Assembly: GCA_905220665.1 (NCBI GenBank)
Contig: CAJNAR010000151.1
Span: 1 to 64,000 of the forward strand
DNA: 64,000 bases
Reading direction: 5' to 3'
Origin: Albugo candida
Taxonomy: Eukaryota > Oomycota > Peronosporomycetes > Albuginales > Albuginaceae
Shown: positions 44,401 to 56,259 of the stretch, in pieces
How the letters are laid out: each line of letters opens with the position of its first letter
Position numbering within the stretch: the stretch's first letter is position 1
Position numbers and translations under genes: made by a program
The notes under the pieces: model-generated
Seen by the model: only the letters and a program-made list of their open reading frames with translations
Databases searched by the model: none
Told to the model about the DNA's origin: nothing

Positions 44401-46658
44401 GGATGTCATTCATGTGGAATCGGAGAAACGACAAAGACTCCTGGAGCTATCACTTGCTGGAGATGCCACGATAAACCGATACATGCGACCTTCAATATGC
44501 GGGGCAATTGTAGTTACGCCTGTGATAGAGGACACATTGGAGCAAATTGTCTGACTCCCTTTGAGCGATTTTTGGAAAAAGTGGGTGGTTCTTTGGCATT
44601 CTCATTGCTGGTACTTGGTTTTGGAGCTCTTCTCGCTGCCTTCTCCGTGTCATTTTCATATCAAAATTCAGCCAAAAAAATGCAAAAGAGTCGACAATAT
44701 CAAACAAAGATGCTTCGGGATCAGCGATCGCTTCACAAAATGACGCGCCAAATGACTCCGCGATTGATAGACCAGGACCTGATTCATCACACAGCAAGAA
44801 TTTACTTTTTGGGAAGTAATACCTTCAATCACTCATGGAAGCTAGATCCAGCGTTATTGCCTGAACGCCTCCAAGAAATCATTTATCATTCATCCTTCAG
44901 TCAATTTGCAGACAATTGCAATCGAATATTGGACCTCGACTCAGGTTACAGAAATTGGCTTTACATTGCAATGAAAATTCTGTGTCCACCAGCCGCTATT
45001 ATGTATTTACATCGATGTCAATTGATAATGCTGGGGGATTTGGCACAGTATCTCGCGCAATATGGTGCGGGATTTTGTCGAAATGTCAGTTTTCGAGCAC
45101 ATAACGCACAAGTCAAACTTGGCTTCAGCCCTGATTTTTCGCTTGGGTATTTGGACGTTTTGGTCAATGCTCTGAGTAGCAGCACGCTTTTAGCACCATC
45201 GTATCAGCCGTTGGTCACTCCTCATCACCCAAGCTTGATATTCTTTGCGGTGGCTGGCGATGGATCCTTCTATCGACCGTATCATGTTGATACAAACGAT
45301 GTCATTGTTCGGACTGTAACCTCACGCTTTCATCTCCTCAAACATCATTTCTGGATCAAGTTTATTGCTAGGCTGAACTCTCAGATTCGCAGGCTCTCTC
45401 AATCTCCAACGAGGCACACGGCAGAGGTCGATAGGGTCTTGCGTGGAATTGTTTTGTTTCTATATTCCCAAGAGGAGCCATTCCGAACGCTAGGCTTTCA
45501 GGTCCATTTCTAGACAGGTTAGCTAATCGATGACTTCTGATCTCTTTTGTATCTCAATAGGTGGAATTTGGAATATTTGAAATGGAAAAGCTTCGACATG
45601 TGCCTTCAAATGAAGCTTGCTTTCAAAGAATCAATATGGAAAACCATGCAAATATTTCTGCAATTATGAGATTGAATCCTTCCGCAATCAAGCTTGCATG
45701 TTGCGCAAGAAGAAAGGTAAATGGAGAGCAAAGGCACCAAGATATGGTGAGCGAACCTTTGAAAGCCCCAGCGAGTGCAAAAACCCGACTCGGAAGTCTT
45801 TCGTCGGAAGTGAACTTCCAAAACTCACAAATCCGTCAAAATGCTTTATTTGCCGAAGAACAAAAGAATAGTTCTGAGGACTCTTTGTTGGCACACCCAG
45901 AACATGATTATCGGGAAGCTTCATCGTCTGGAAATAAATCTTGGTTCTCCGAGATTTATGACAGAATCTTCTACCAGAAAATTGAGCCTATTGTATCGAC
46001 TGTGTACCGACTCCGACACGTTCCAGCACCGCAATTTGCCAACAAACATCCATGGCGGCTTCCGTCTGCTTTCATACTCGTTCTCTTGGCCGATATTGGC
46101 CTCTCTTTCTGGATTCTCATTCAATACTTTTGCATTCAAGTCAACGATCCAGACAGTCACGATTCCGGATGCTCTCACGTAAGTTTCCCCATACAAATGC
46201 CGATACTATACGCAATTAACACAACACTATGCAGATGGCATTCTACGGTGTTCTTGGATTTGAACCAATGGCGTTGGTGGGAGCTCCATTACTGGGTCTG
46301 CTTTTTGTATCCAAGCAGAACGTCTGTTTCGGAAAGCTGGTACGCCATTTGATGTGTACAATCATAGGATTCACAGATTTTGATCGATGTATGATAGTTT
46401 GCAATGTGGATGGTTGGCTCAATGCTAAACCTCGTTATCGCCTGCTCGTTCGCGTTGATTTACGCATCCTTCTTGCATTACAGCATCTGGCTGATCCTGT
46501 TCTCCGGCTTCGTCATGAAGTATATGGAAAAAGAACTTGCTTTCCTTTGTGTGGCGCAGTACGAGCTTGAGCGGTCATGTAGAGGCTGGCGAGATCTTTA
46601 TACAACGACTGAGTGGTATGATTCAGCATACACTCCCTTAATTACTCGATATAAATGA
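41436..46658 (+). CDS. Giant glycine-rich / Cys-rich multi-pass membrane protein (plant DUF8003-like)
   Basis: A very large protein (over 1500 residues) from several exons: 41436 to ~42475, a short exon near 42541-42645, 42692 to ~44165, 44220 to ~45504, 45562 to ~46180, and two final exons. Two lectin-like glycine-rich blocks (SYGGIGGIS, GGGGGSGGRI; later GASGGAGHGGMGGAI, GGGGGSGGSI) flank beta-rich segments. Then four to five Cys-rich repeats of the GCC2/GCC3, TNFR-like type (CAPGTFSPNTMSECKPC, CEKGTFAAQKGAKTC, CNPGSFASTEGSTNC) precede a transmembrane helix (LAFSLLVLGFGALLAAFSVS). The cytosolic part reads ARIYFLGSNTFNHSWKLDP and FFAVAGDGSFYRPY, matching plant DUF8003 proteins, with more membrane spans at the end. 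Its role is unknown. The true start, probably with a signal peptide, is not resolved upstream of 41436. Confidence 0.75.
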
Positions 46659-46667
46659 AATCATACT

Positions 46668-47325
46668 CTATTCTCCGATAATCCTGTGCGTTCTCCGACG
46701 TTCATTTGCTTCTCTTTCTTTTCGTTCTTGCCGAAGCTTTTCCAAAGTGACACTTTTGGACTTGCTCTTCTTTTTCTTTTTCTTTTTCTTGCACGATATG
46801 TCGTCTTGAGCAAGGCTTGGAGCTGCTTCACTCTGTAGCGCACGGGCAGTGTCTCGGTATTGTTTTTGATAGCTCTGAGGTCGCATGCAAAGAAGCGGAT
46901 CATCTTCACTATGTAACGTAAATTCGATGAATTCGATGCAAGAGACTGAATCAGACGGAGCATGTACTTTACCTCTCACGCTTTCGCCTTTTCGATTGAG
47001 ATTCAACTCCTTTTGGAAGTATATACCATGGAGAATACTTCTGTGATGATAGCGTATTTACATTTCTTTCGCTTTCTATCTTTCTCTGCGTACCCAACTG
47101 TTCCTCTATGTAAAAGAGGTTGAAGGGCTTTACTTCCGTCTGCTTTTGGAGTTTTCCTTGCTGCAGTTCGTAACGTTGCTCTTGTTCGAGAAGTTTCTCC
47201 TTTCGCTCCTTTTCCAACTTGCTTTCTTTTTCATTCTCTTCATCTCTAGTCACGCGTTCAATGTTATCACGACGCCAAACGTGCCATCTTTTATGACCCA
47301 GAATTCGGAGACCGCCGCCGCCCAT
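46668..47325 (-). CDS. Cir_N-domain protein, LENG1-like
   Basis: Two exons on the minus strand, 47325-46973 and 46908-46668, with a 64-nt GT-AG intron. The N-terminus MGGGGLRILGHKRWHVWRRD followed by NIERVTRDEENEKESKL is a Cir_N domain, found in CIR, CWC25 and LENG1 proteins linked to splicing. The middle is a charged helix. The C-terminal exon has DPLLCMRPQSYQKQYRD, a lysine run and LEKLRQERKEREANERRR. The LENG1 assignment rests on the start motif and the Arg/Glu-rich end and is moderate. It ends 9 bp from the stop of the convergent giant membrane-protein gene. Confidence 0.72.
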
Positions 47326-47371
47326 TGCGATCGCGTGCCTGTTAGAATTGATACTAATTTACACGAGTGCA
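47326..47371. promoter_or_regulatory. 46-bp bidirectional promoter, LENG1-like / DAHP synthase
   Basis: Only 46 bp separate the two divergent start codons, the tightest divergent pair in the window. The 5' UTRs must be very short or overlap the opposite coding exon. Confidence 0.5.
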
Positions 47372-49006
47372 ATGACGACGAACGCAAAGCATTGGTCACC
47401 TTCCTCATGGCGCCAATTCCCATGCAAACAGCAGGCAAACTATCCGGATTCTGACAAATTGAAGTTCGTGCACGAGAAGTGTGAGTGTATCGAATGTTCG
47501 CAATTTCAAGCCTCAAGAATTTAACTGCGATAGTACGGATGCTACCTGCTTTGGTCTCTGTGAATGAGATCGAAAAACTTTGCACTCATTTGGCCGAAGT
47601 TGCCGAAGGGAAGCGTTTCTTGCTACAAGGCGGGGATTGCGCTGAGCGTTTTCAAGATTGTCAATCACAATTGATTGAAAAGAAGCTGAAAATTATGATA
47701 CAAATGAGCCTTGTGCTTCTTTGGGGTGCACGCATTCCGACAGTTCGAATTGCACGGATGGCTGGGCAGTTTGCAAAACCTCGCTCCAACGATTATGAAG
47801 TGATTGATGGTGGTACGTGAAATAAGCTCATCCTCGCATTCAATGTCCTAACTTCATGTCCAAAAAAGAAAAAGTCCCAAGTTTCCGTGGTGAAAATATC
47901 AATGGATTCGAGCCGTCCGAGCGGATACCAGACCCTCAGCGTCTACTAGAAGGCTACTTTCACAGCGCTGGTAAACAATGTCGAATATGTCGGGATTAAT
48001 CGTGGTCTTAATGACAATACGTAGCAACCCTTAACTATGGGCGAGTATTGCTAGACGGAGGACTCGCTGATATCCACAACGCTGCAAAATGGGACCTGGA
48101 CTTTGTTCAAACGTCGACTCGTCGAGAAGAATACCAGGATATGGTCAAACAAATCATTAACAGCCTGGAATTTGTTCATCTTTGTGGTGTGGACTCTGAC
48201 ACACTGAAAACTATCGACCTGTTTATTTCGCACGAAGGTTTGGAACTCGGCTATGAAGAAGCAATGACGCGTCAGATCAACGGGAAGTACTATAATGTTG
48301 GCACCGATTTCCTGTGGATTGGTGATCGTACAAGACAATTGGATCACGCTCATGTAGAGTACTTTAGGGGCATCCAGAATCCGATCGGAATCAAGGTTCG
48401 TCAACATATGAGTCAACTTGTCTCGATGAGATTGAGATTTGCGATCCGTAGGTTGGGCCAAGTCTGGATTCAGACGAACTGGTGCAATTGATTCGTAAAC
48501 TGTGGAGAGAACCAGAAAAAAATCCAGGGCGAATCACTTTGATAACTCGGTATGGAAAAGATAAGGTAGTTGATGCTCAGACGACAAGTATATGAGTTTC
48601 TCTTTCATGCTAAGGAGGTATTTTATAGGTCGAATCGCTTCTTCCAAAGCATATAGAGGCCGTTCAATCGTCAGGACTTAAGGTTATCTGGTCCTGCGAT
48701 CCGTGCCATGGCAACACGATACTTGCTGAAAACGGATACAAGACAAGGTCATTTGAGCATATATTGTTCGAGCTGGAGAAAACTTTAGAAATTCATGCGC
48801 GGTACAAGTCAAGACTTGGTGGTGTTCATTTCGAATTGACCGGTGAGAACGTGACAGAGTGTATCGGAGGACCCGAAGGCATCAATGAGGTTGACTTGCC
48901 TCTGCGTTATACCAGCTATTGTGATCCGCGTTTGAACTATTCACAAAGTATGGAGATTGCATTTCTGCTTGCAAAAAGTCTCTCATCAAGTCGGACCACC
49001 AGATAA
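47372..49006 (+). CDS. Class II 3-deoxy-D-arabino-heptulosonate-7-phosphate (DAHP) synthase
   Basis: The first enzyme of the shikimate pathway, condensing phosphoenolpyruvate and erythrose 4-phosphate. Six exons: 47372-47480, 47534-47812, 47869-47970, 48025-48395, 48452-48565 and 48629-49006; each junction restores the family sequence. Class II hallmarks: WSPSSWRQFPCKQQANYPD at the N-terminus, LLQGGDCAERF with the metal-binding Cys, RMAGQFAKPRS, PSFRGENINGF, HEGLELGYEE, DFLWIGDRTRQLDHAHVEYF, ITLITRYGKDKV, WSCDPCHGNT and GGVHFELTGENVTECIGG. The start gives MTTNAKHWSPSSW with no presequence, suggesting a cytosolic enzyme (inference). Oomycetes make aromatic amino acids themselves. Class II enzymes occur in plants and some bacteria. 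Confidence 0.94.
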
Positions 49007-49085
49007 AATATTAAAAGAACTCCCGTTACGACTCAGTAGTGTAGTAAGTTTGATTGCGATCGTCCTCATCACTTGATCGGTGCCA

Positions 49086-49783
49086 TCAACTGAATGAGCT
49101 ATAGATTGAATCAATAGCAGCATTCCATTTCATCCATCGTGGCAATACCTCATTTTCAAGAAGATGAATGGAATCTCGATATGACTGTAGGCTTTGGGCA
49201 TCTTGATCAGATTTATTTTGCATCAATGTCAAGCTTTTTTGCGTTTCCTCTAAAAAGTACATAGTCCATTCTGATACCAGTCCAACGATCAAAGAGAAAG
49301 TGATACTCAATGCTGCTTTGCTTTCCACCAGATCCTTCTCTTTTTTGACCAAATCTTTCTCCAGTTTATAAATCCTATTGGGATCACATTATTTCCAAGT
49401 CGTTGTGACTTGCCAATTCAACTGTGCAGTACATTGCTTTCAGACATGCTCGTTCTTTTAGCAATTGCTCATTTTGAACATGTAATGCGCCAACTTGTTT
49501 CAGAGTCTTTTCTTGAAGCTTCTTGCTCTGTAAAAGTGATATATCTGGTAGCAGAGCCCTTGAATCGCTCACTACCTACTTGCAATTTCTCTTGTAGTGC
49601 ACGTGCATTTTGCTCTGAGCTGCTTAGGAGTCGAATTAGTTGCCTACAGAGCACATTCGTCACTCGATTATCATGAACATGATAAAGAGACTGACAACAA
49701 TATTACGTGTATTCCTGAGTATAAATTCTATTCTCTCCTTCCAATCTCTCAATGATGTCCTTCCGCAAAGACTTGAAATCCAT
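49086..49783 (-). CDS. Coiled-coil protein
   Basis: Starts MDFKSLRKDIIERLEGE at 49783. Following exons, joined by short introns, read VTNVLCRQLIRLLSSSEQNA, ALLPDISLLQSKKLQEKTLK, ALHVQNEQLLKERACLKAMY and VKKEKDLVESKAALSITFSL, ending SIYSSFS. The predicted product of about 220 residues is almost all helix with coiled-coil heptads. No family is recognised. It is divergent from CCT5, 127 bp apart. Exon borders are approximate. Confidence 0.5.
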
Positions 49784-49910
49784 GGAATTGCTTCAGGTTT
49801 GAAGCTATATGTGTAATTATGATACTTGTTTTGTAAAAATAGAGATAAAATCTTCTCTAATTCTCTTTAAATACAAAGTATTGGCTGAGATCTCACTCGA
49901 AAAGTAAAAC

Positions 49911-51800
49911 ATGTCGGTGGTTTTTGATGAATATGGTCGCCCTTTTATAATCATACGAGACCAAGAGAGAAAGGAGAGAATAAAAGGGATTGAAGCAATC
50001 AAGGTATGCCTGCCTTCTCTCCTGCTCAGACTATTTTATCTGACGTGAGTCTAGAGCAATATTCTAGCCGCTCGTACAGTATCTAAATTATTGCGAACTT
50101 CACTTGGACCAAAAGGTCCGCAGAGTTTCTAGAATTTCGTTCCGACTTGCACACTGAATACACACTTTTAGGGATGGACAAGATGTTGGTGAGTCAGGAT
50201 GGCGATCTCACAATTTCAAATGACGGTGCTACCATCTTGGAACAAATGCACGTTGAACATCGGGTTGCCCATCTTCTGGTTGAACTATCACAGTCTCAAG
50301 ATAATGAAATTGGAGATGGAACCACTGGTGTCGTTGTATTAGCAGGCGCTTTGTTGGAACAAGCGGAAAAGCTATTGGGCTATGGAATACATCCAATGAG
50401 AATAGCTGACGGATTTGAAGAAGCATGCGAGATGGCTTGCAAACGCCTTGAAGAAATTAGCGACGTTATCCAATTCACCAAAGAGGATCATGAACCTCTT
50501 GTTGAGACAGCAATGACAACTCTCTCTTCCAAGATCATTAACAAGCACAAGCGCAAAATGGCCAAGATTGCAGTTGATGCAGTTTTAAAAGTGGCCAATT
50601 TTGAGACACGTGATGTAAATTTCGACTTGATTAAGATGGAAGGAAAGCCTGGAGGAAGTTTGGAGGAAACTTCCCTTATCAACGGAATTGTTATTGACAA
50701 AGATTTTTCGCATCCTCAAATGCCGAAAGAAGTCCGGGACGCCAAAATGTGCATCCTCACTTGTCCTTTCGAGCCTCCAAAGCCAAAGGTAAACTAATGT
50801 GTATCAGCTCCTTACCAAAGATCAGTACTGAAAGACGTGAGTGTAGACCAAGCACAAACTCGACATCACTAGTGTTGAAGCCTATGAGAAATTGTACGCC
50901 CAGGAACAGGAATATTTCTCGACGATGATAAAACAAGTCAAGGACAGTGGCGCTAATCTTGTCATTTGTCAGTGGGGATTCGATGACGAAGCTAATCACT
51001 TACTCTTGCAAAATGCGCTTCCTGCTGTTCGCTGGGTCGGCGGTGTTGAACTCGAGTTGATTGCGATTGCAACCGGCGGTCGGATTGTTCCCCGCTTTTC
51101 TGAATTGACCTCTGAGAAGCTTGGAACCGCCTCATCCGTTCGCGAAGTAGCTTTTGGCACAACCAAAGAGCGCATGCTTGTCATCGAAGGTTGTGCGAAA
51201 TCTGATGCAATCACAATTCTGGTTCGTGGAGGAAATAAAATGATTGTGGAAGAAGCCAAACGTTCTCTGCATGACGCAATGTGCGTCACAAGAAATCTTA
51301 TCAAAAACAATCGTATCGTTTATGGCGGTGGATCAGCTGAAGTTGCTTGTGGCATAACTGTTCGCAAGCATGCCGATAAGATTGCCGGAACCACGCAGGT
51401 TTGCATAACGCGATCTCTCTCTTTCACATTGACCCATGACATTTGTTCACAGTACGCAATCCGAGCATTCGCAGATGCTTTAGAGGACATTCCAATGGCA
51501 TTGGCCGAGAACAGCGGGCACAATCCTATCGATTCTCTGTCCGCTGTTCGTGCACAGCAAATTAGTGAAGGAAATCCTCGGCTTGGTGTCGACTGTAACA
51601 ACGCAGGAACGACAGGTAATTTCTTGAATCACCGAATAAAGCCATGCGACGAAGGATTGATTTCCTTATTTTTAGATATGAAAGCACAAGGTGTGTTTGA
51701 AACTTTGCTCATGAAGCAGCAGCAGTATCAATTGGCAACGCAAGTGGTACGAATGATACTGAAAATTGACGATGTGATGTTGGAAGGAGCTTACGCCTGA
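49911..51800 (+). CDS. CCT5: T-complex protein 1 subunit epsilon (CCT5)
   Basis: A subunit of the cytosolic CCT/TRiC chaperonin that folds actin and tubulin. Five exons: 49911-50003, 50055-50115, 50172-50788, 50847-51398 and 51453-51800. Each splice restores family motifs: [16 protein letters not shown] then GMDKML, and [15 protein letters not shown]-binding and catalytic motifs [12 protein letters not shown] and the later [10 protein letters not shown] are present. The start [18 protein letters not shown] is the signature N-terminus of the epsilon subunit. Full length (about 555 residues). The C-terminus lacks the Gly-rich tail found in some subunits, normal for epsilon. Confidence 0.95.
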
Positions 51801-51943
51801 ACACATTAAATAATAAACATGGATTGTTTGTTTGGAAAAGAATGTAAACGAAACACTCGTTAGCTCTACTCCATGTCTTTCACTCCTTTGCGGCCTTCAG
51901 CACACCACTATGGACACGATGTTAGCCTCATCAATATTGCATG

Positions 51944-52366
51944 TCAATATGACACAGAATTTGTAGTTGGTCGTACTTCGTCATTTTTCCCCATAGATAT
52001 AAGTTGCCTTCGGAAATACGGGTAGACCTGTCGATTATTCGTCACAATTGAGGTCGAATTTGGTAAGATCGTAGGGCGTCCGGGAAATGGCGCGACCAAA
52101 ACGCGGCCATCCGAAGGTTCTCGAGTTGCAAAACTAGTTTCTGGAAAAAGATTCCCTGCGACCAAAGTATATGTCTCAGCGCCCGCACCGTCTACAAAGG
52201 TTCGTGGTTGTATGGGAATATCACAAAATGGCGAAAATGCATGACAAATTCGCGAATCTGTTCTATCTATAACTCTCTTTCTCTTTGGCCGGTAAAGCGG
52301 ATTATTTTGCGTTTGCTCAATGTGAGTCCTGCATGTAGAAGAGACAAATTCGCAAGAGCGCTTCAT
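51944..52366 (-). CDS. Hypothetical protein, ~140 residues
   Basis: An open frame on the minus strand, starting MKRSCEFVSSTCRTHIEQTQ, with a basic segment RPKRKRVIDR, a central TYTLVAGNLFPETSF and VLVAPFPGRPTILPN. No domain is recognised. Its length, moderate codon quality and position between two well-supported genes make it a reasonable gene, but it could be spurious or an exon of a longer gene. Confidence 0.4.
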   Translation of the reverse strand: MKRSCEFVSSTCRTHIEQTQNNPLYRPKRKRVIDRTDSRICHAFSPFCDIPIQPRTFVDGAGAETYTLVAGNLFPETSFATREPSDGRVLVAPFPGRPTILPNSTSIVTNNRQVYPYFRRQLISMGKNDEVRPTTNSVSY

Positions 52367-52906
52367 ACCTGAAAGGTGGTAAAAATCAAAATAATCAGTG
52401 AGTTGGCTCCATTCTCAACCAGCTTTTGACCAGAAGGTAATGAATCCCAAAGAGATAGCCTGTTATGATTACGTTAGTGCGTTAGCAATGTAAAAGAAGC
52501 ATACTGAACACTTAAACTGTGCCTCCTTTGATAAATACTATGACAAAATGGGGGTTTGACGCGCCCATGGTATAGACTTCACGCCTGATGCTTCTGAATC
52601 TATTCAGTGACCTCATACGTAACATCCGTTTCGTGCGAGTCAGATGGCTTCTATCCTTCCATTTCGGCATTCATGCATTGACCCCCCACTGAAGAAACAA
52701 AAACTCACAACCTCATTCACGATAAAATGCATCGGTGAATTTTGGAGGCAGCTACAACAAAGCTTTGTCATTATAACCCGAGCTGGCCAGATTAGAAACT
52801 CGCTCACCTAATTATAGAATCAGAAAATGCACGCATAAATAATCCATCATCGATAAGTCCTTTCACTCTCTTTTTTTGACAATGAATGAAGTCATCTAAT
52901 CATCCC
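52367..52906. other. Intergenic region
   Basis: 540 bp without a convincing ORF between the hypothetical minus gene and the coiled-coil gene. It should hold both 5' regions. I see no tRNA or repeat. Confidence 0.35.
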
Positions 52907-54307
52907 ATGGAGGACACTTTCATCACAGCTCCACGCAACAAGTTGCAGCGAAACGCGTCTTCAAGCTCTCATATAAATGAAAATGAATGCGACAAAACAT
53001 CGGAAGCTTTTCCAGGGTAAGTGAGCATCTTAATGTCACTCCACTTAATTGCTGAGAGAAAACCACTTGACAGCATGAAGAATGTTCGAGAGAAACATGT
53101 GGAACTTCATCAAGTCATCGGCACATTATCCGAGAAGATTGGGACTTTACTTGGGAAACAAGAACGCGATTTTCTCGCAGCATATCGCGCACATATGTTC
53201 AGCATTCAAAAGGAGCTTCATGAACTTCGCAGGCAGCTACAATGCAAAGAGACGGATGAGAACAAGACCGAAAAAGAAAAAAAGCTAGAGGAAGAACGCG
53301 ACTGTTTTCGTAAGGAAGCTGTTCGGCTGGATGAAATTACATCAACTATGTCTCGTGACTTGAACCACGTCAAGGAGAAGCTTGCAATCACGGAAAAAGA
53401 TAGAGATTGGAATGAGAAACGATTGAAAAAGTACAAAATGAAAAACAAGATTCTCACCGCAGCATTAGAATCTCGATCCGTGTCGGCCGATAGCGTTGAC
53501 GGTCAGATGCTTACTCTGTATAAGGATGAAAAAGTCCATTGTATTTGTTCTGCTTCACGCAATTGCAATAAGGGAGCAAAAACACAGAAATATGGAGATA
53601 CTCAGCAGGCTGGTGCTCAGACGTCATCAAAGACAGAATCAAACCGGATACGCGAGTGTACCGAATCGAGTCAGCTTAAAATAAATCGCAATTGTATGAA
53701 GCAAAAGAATCTTGATCTTGCGGTATTGCGACACAAAGAACTGAGTCAGGGTAAAGGCAGCAAAGATCGCTTACAAGATAGGAGTTTCAGTGCACAGATC
53801 GTTGAAAATAATGGCTTACATTCGAAGAAAGTTGATTATCACAACTCGGAAACAACAATGTGCAGCATTCGAGAATTTTACTTGCAGTGCGTTCAACGCG
53901 TCAAAGAAGAAGGAGAAAACCGCACTACTCATTCCTCGAAAGCTGGGAAAGATAAGAAGGTTCCTGCGTTTGAGAATAACAGCGGAACAGCTGCTTTATC
54001 CGAGCTTATAGATTTTCCGGTATCCCAGCGCATACGTGTCATGGAAATACTTCTGTCAAATGATGAAGTGCTACGGCATATGCAAAACAATTTTCTCGAG
54101 TCTAACGTTACCATTCAGACTCTGGGAAGTGCATCTCCAATCTTGGCGCCATGTACTGTAGCTCAGAAACCCTCTAACACACGATCAACTGGCCACAGCG
54201 CTGGCGCAGTACGAAAACCAGCTGGTAGTGGAGCTTCAGTTGTGACAGCTAGAAATTATGGATTGCCGCTCAATGATTCTTCACGATCATATCTGAACAT
54301 AAAGTAA
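52907..54307 (+). CDS. Coiled-coil protein, two exons
   Basis: Exon 1 (52907-53016) starts MEDTFITAPRNKLQRNASS. A 57-nt GT-AG intron leads in frame to exon 2 (53074-54307). The first half of exon 2 is a long coiled coil (FLAAYRAHMFSIQKELHELR, then LEEERDCFRKEAVRLDEITS and RDWNEKRLKKYKMKNKIL). The rest is Ser/Lys-rich and low in structure, ending SSRSYLNIK. Total about 447 residues. The coiled-coil block has the regular look of a conserved cytoskeletal or ciliary family, but I cannot name it. Confidence 0.68.
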
Positions 54308-55077
54308 GGCAATAAAACAACATGCTGAGCAAATCTCATCATGCTTTACATCGTTATATCGGTATCTACAAAGAATTGCACACCCGTGGTCTTCTGTGAA
54401 CAGTGGAATGTATCATTTTCGATATATTTTAAGAATGTTGGGAGAGTGCCTTCATTTTGAATAAAAGTAAGGACAATGATGGCTCCTGCATGTATCACGA
54501 GCGCTATAAGAAATCAATGATAACGAAGCTGGGCATCATATTGGAGCGACTTTCTACTATTATTCCTCAAGCGTAAAAAGATTGTATCTTGTTAAGAGAA
54601 AAATGGATTTCTGAGAAAAGGGAATTGTGTATACCTCTTATTATGTCGCGTTGATAAGCCGGATAGTCTCTGTCTCTGCCAAACTAGTATTCAAAAAATG
54701 CGTTTGAGCGAACTGCTTGCCTCGTCGATTTGTATCACCATATTGGACATCGAGGAATGGTATTGTCATAGCAAAGGAGTTAATTAGTTTCGGAGTATGG
54801 ATTATATCAGAAATCAAAAGAAAAGAAAAGAAGCAAAAGACTTCGAGTACCTATGAAGTAGAATGATTTATGGGGATTTTGCGATTTGAGGCATATGCAA
54901 AGCAAACAAATGGATCACAGACTTTCACACAAACTCCGAAACAACTCGCACAGATTTCTTAGTATGCATCCAATATTATACTCTTCTACATGCCAATAGA
55001 TCATGCCACTTTTGGCTGGAACGACACATCTAAGACTAATCAGTAAAAAACAGGTCTGTAGATGAACGTTATCGACC
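54308..55077. other. Region without recognised genes
   Basis: AT-rich sequence with only short ORFs (for example minus 54915-55160, which overlaps the next feature). No repeat or RNA gene is recognised. Confidence 0.35.
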
Positions 55078-55774
55078 TTAACGGGGTTTCCATCTCGGAA
55101 ATGCAGTGAGTAAAGAAACCTGTGTAGAATTATAGACGTATGGAAGTTGCACAGAACCAAGTACGAGTCCGTCAGTTGATTTCGTCGAAGAAGGTTCTTC
55201 GATGAAAATCAGTAAATCATTGCCTCGACCGAACCCAGAACTCGTTTTATCGACAAATTGATTAACCTGATAGATGAGCAACAGATAATTTGGCGAACAC
55301 GATGGCTGATCGGTGCACCTTATTGCTCCTAACCTAACGTTCGCTTTAAGCCTTATTGCACACGAAGTCTTACTCATAGATACTCCACGATTCCTGCCTC
55401 AACATTTGTATTCTATAGTATCCTTCAATCCAGTATCTGGTAATACAGATTTGCAACATGAAAGCGGGCTCACATTCAAATAACATTGATTGTTAATTTG
55501 CACACCTTGAACCTTCCCAAAATTCAATGTTAGCATCCTCAGAATATCGTGCTTGAAGCAACGAAATGTCGAAGGCGAAGCATAACGAACGGAAATGATA
55601 AGAAGAAGAACCCGAATAACCGTATACGACGCGATGATCTACATTGACGTCGTTTCGAGCTTGTCTACTATCAGGATGGTTACCTTGCAAAGCATTGGAC
55701 TTTCCTTTCCCGAATACAACTGAAACATAACACCCAGCACTTGGTCCTCTAAAAAAGGGTCGCGTCCGGCACAC
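55078..55774 (-). pseudogene. Degraded or multi-exon Cys-containing ORF pair
   Basis: Two minus-strand ORFs lie end to end: 55774-55493 (ending YSEDANIEFWEGSRCAN) and 55377-55078 (starting MSKTSCAIRLKANVRLGAIR). In a third frame the gap reads NNQCYLNVSPLSCCKSVLPD, rich in cysteine. Together they look like a single Cys-rich extracellular-type protein broken by frameshifts, or a gene with unseen introns. No known family is recognised, and no signal peptide is clear. Confidence 0.3.
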
Positions 55775-56259
55775 GTCATTTACATCACCAGTAGCAGGAA
55801 GTCATCCCGGTAGCTCAGACTGACTACCTCTTTGGTCGGATCGGCGAAAGAATCCTATCTGCTATGGCCGACACGCATGCTCCAAGATGCAGCACGCGTT
55901 GCCGATATGCGGATTGCCGATAACGGCAGTGAATTAGCCTCACGAAACACCTTCTTCAAGAGGACGTATCATCTATAAGAAAATGAGATTGTGCTGACTT
56001 GACCTATTGTATCACTGCTGCCACGACCTCTGATAGTCTATTCACCAGAACAGGCGGCATCGACCAGGTCGTGGGACACACATGGTATTTATCTTCTTTC
56101 AGTTTTTATTGCAGCTAGCCTATTGCAGCTCGCCACTTGCTCTTTCAAAGCGAAGCTTACAATATGATTTGATAAGTCCACATCAGCTGAATTTATGTAT
56201 TGGTTGACGCTGCACCATTCTTCGATGTCTCATCCTTTATGTATAGCAGCAGCAAACTC
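55775..56259. other. Region without recognised genes
   Basis: Short ORFs only. One segment (about 55909-55945) reads IADNGSELASRN in a plus frame, faintly like a retroviral integrase DNGSE motif, but too little surrounds it to call an element. Confidence 0.3.

Noticed and set aside
55825..55885. Possible tRNA (GGTAGCTCAGA near 55826 resembles a D-arm)
   Set aside because: No matching T-loop GTTCGAATC-type segment at the right distance and no acceptor stem pairing seen.
55905..55950. Integrase-like DNGSELAS motif
   Set aside because: Only about a dozen residues match and no other pol domain surrounds it; probably chance or too decayed to call.
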